From NCBI RefSeq assembly GCF_000002985.6, contig NC_003281.10:8866001-8930000 (forward strand): a DNA stretch of 64,000 nucleotides. Direction: 5' to 3'. The stretch comes from Caenorhabditis elegans. Lineage: Eukaryota; Nematoda; Chromadorea; Rhabditida; Rhabditidae. A model generated the notes under the pieces. That model was not told the DNA's origin, searched no databases, and worked only from the letters and a program-made list of their open reading frames with translations. Shown here in pieces: positions 63,645 through 64,000 of this stretch. Position 1 is the stretch's first letter. Every line of letters begins with the position of its first letter. The position numbers and the translations under genes were made by a program.

Positions 63645-64000
63645 GTCAGATTGCTTTCCGTCTAACAAAACCCAAATCTACCTTTTTTCTGTCTTTTCTT
63701 TTTTTTTTGTTTTAGATGTTTTTAAGTCATTTTTAGTTATTTTTCCTTTTCATTTTTTGAGATTGGCTATTTTTAAATTTATTTCTAGATATTGAACTTT
63801 TAAAAATACATTTTATTCAATTCTTTGAAGATGGACTGTCACTTCCGGAAAATTTAGTTTAAATTTCTACAAATTACCCGAGTATATTTTATATACATAT
63901 CACAGGAAAAAAAGTTGATTCAGCTTGAGCAAGTTTGGAGCTTATTTAAAAATTATGATAATTGGGAATTTTCGTATTTTCTTCGAGTAATTCCCATTCC

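Overview
This window is nuclear DNA of a nematode, almost certainly Caenorhabditis elegans chromosome III around cosmid ZK637. The reasons are AT-rich non-coding DNA, many 45-60 base introns with TTTTCAG acceptors, acceptor-like sites just 5' of many start codons (trans-splicing), and spliced products I recognise: SVOP-1, linkin, ASNA-1, LIN-9, UNC-32, TPK-1, TRXR-2, CDC-25.3 and GLB-1. Gene models were built by hand from splice sites and reading-frame phase. For the recognised genes the summed lengths agree with the protein sizes I remember (ASNA-1 342, LIN-9 644, UNC-32 905, TRXR-2 503, GLB-1 159), so exon borders should mostly be exact.

Layout. 1-4181: non-coding, repeats. 4182-11025 (-): unrecognised Ser-rich 259-aa gene with a 4-kb intron. 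11026-17013: non-coding. 17014-19473 (-): svop-1. 21758-23952 (+): FAM136A-like twin-CX3C protein, with a RING-finger gene on the opposite strand inside its second intron. 24236-30501 (+): lnkn-1, a 95-aa gene and asna-1, head to tail. 30502-34594: tandem arrays, then a chimeric locus made from a diverged asna-1 5' copy, zinc-finger sequence and a nearly identical lin-9 fragment. 34595-38125 (-): lin-9. 39628-45214 (+): unc-32, with two clusters of mutually exclusive exons. 46150-50353 (+): tpk-1 and trxr-2. 50504-51895 (-): cdc-25.3. 54110-55159 and 58291-59256 (+): two near-identical copies of an unknown gene, the left one with a broken splice site, flanking glb-1 (56507-57284, -). 60131-64000: mostly non-coding, with a possible exon of a next gene at 63.4-63.6 kb.

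The genes are mostly housekeeping or neuronal and do not form one pathway. lnkn-1/95-aa gene/asna-1 and tpk-1/trxr-2 are spaced like C. elegans operons. Many introns carry long inverted repeats (MITE-like). One family, with a core like GTCTCGACACGAC plus TACGGTACC and AAAGAGTACTGTAG, occurs about ten times.

I found no new multi-gene system. The most unusual items are the asna-1/zinc-finger/lin-9 chimera, the homogenised duplicate pair with one damaged splice site, two GC-AG introns, and the splicing motifs around unc-32 exon 7.
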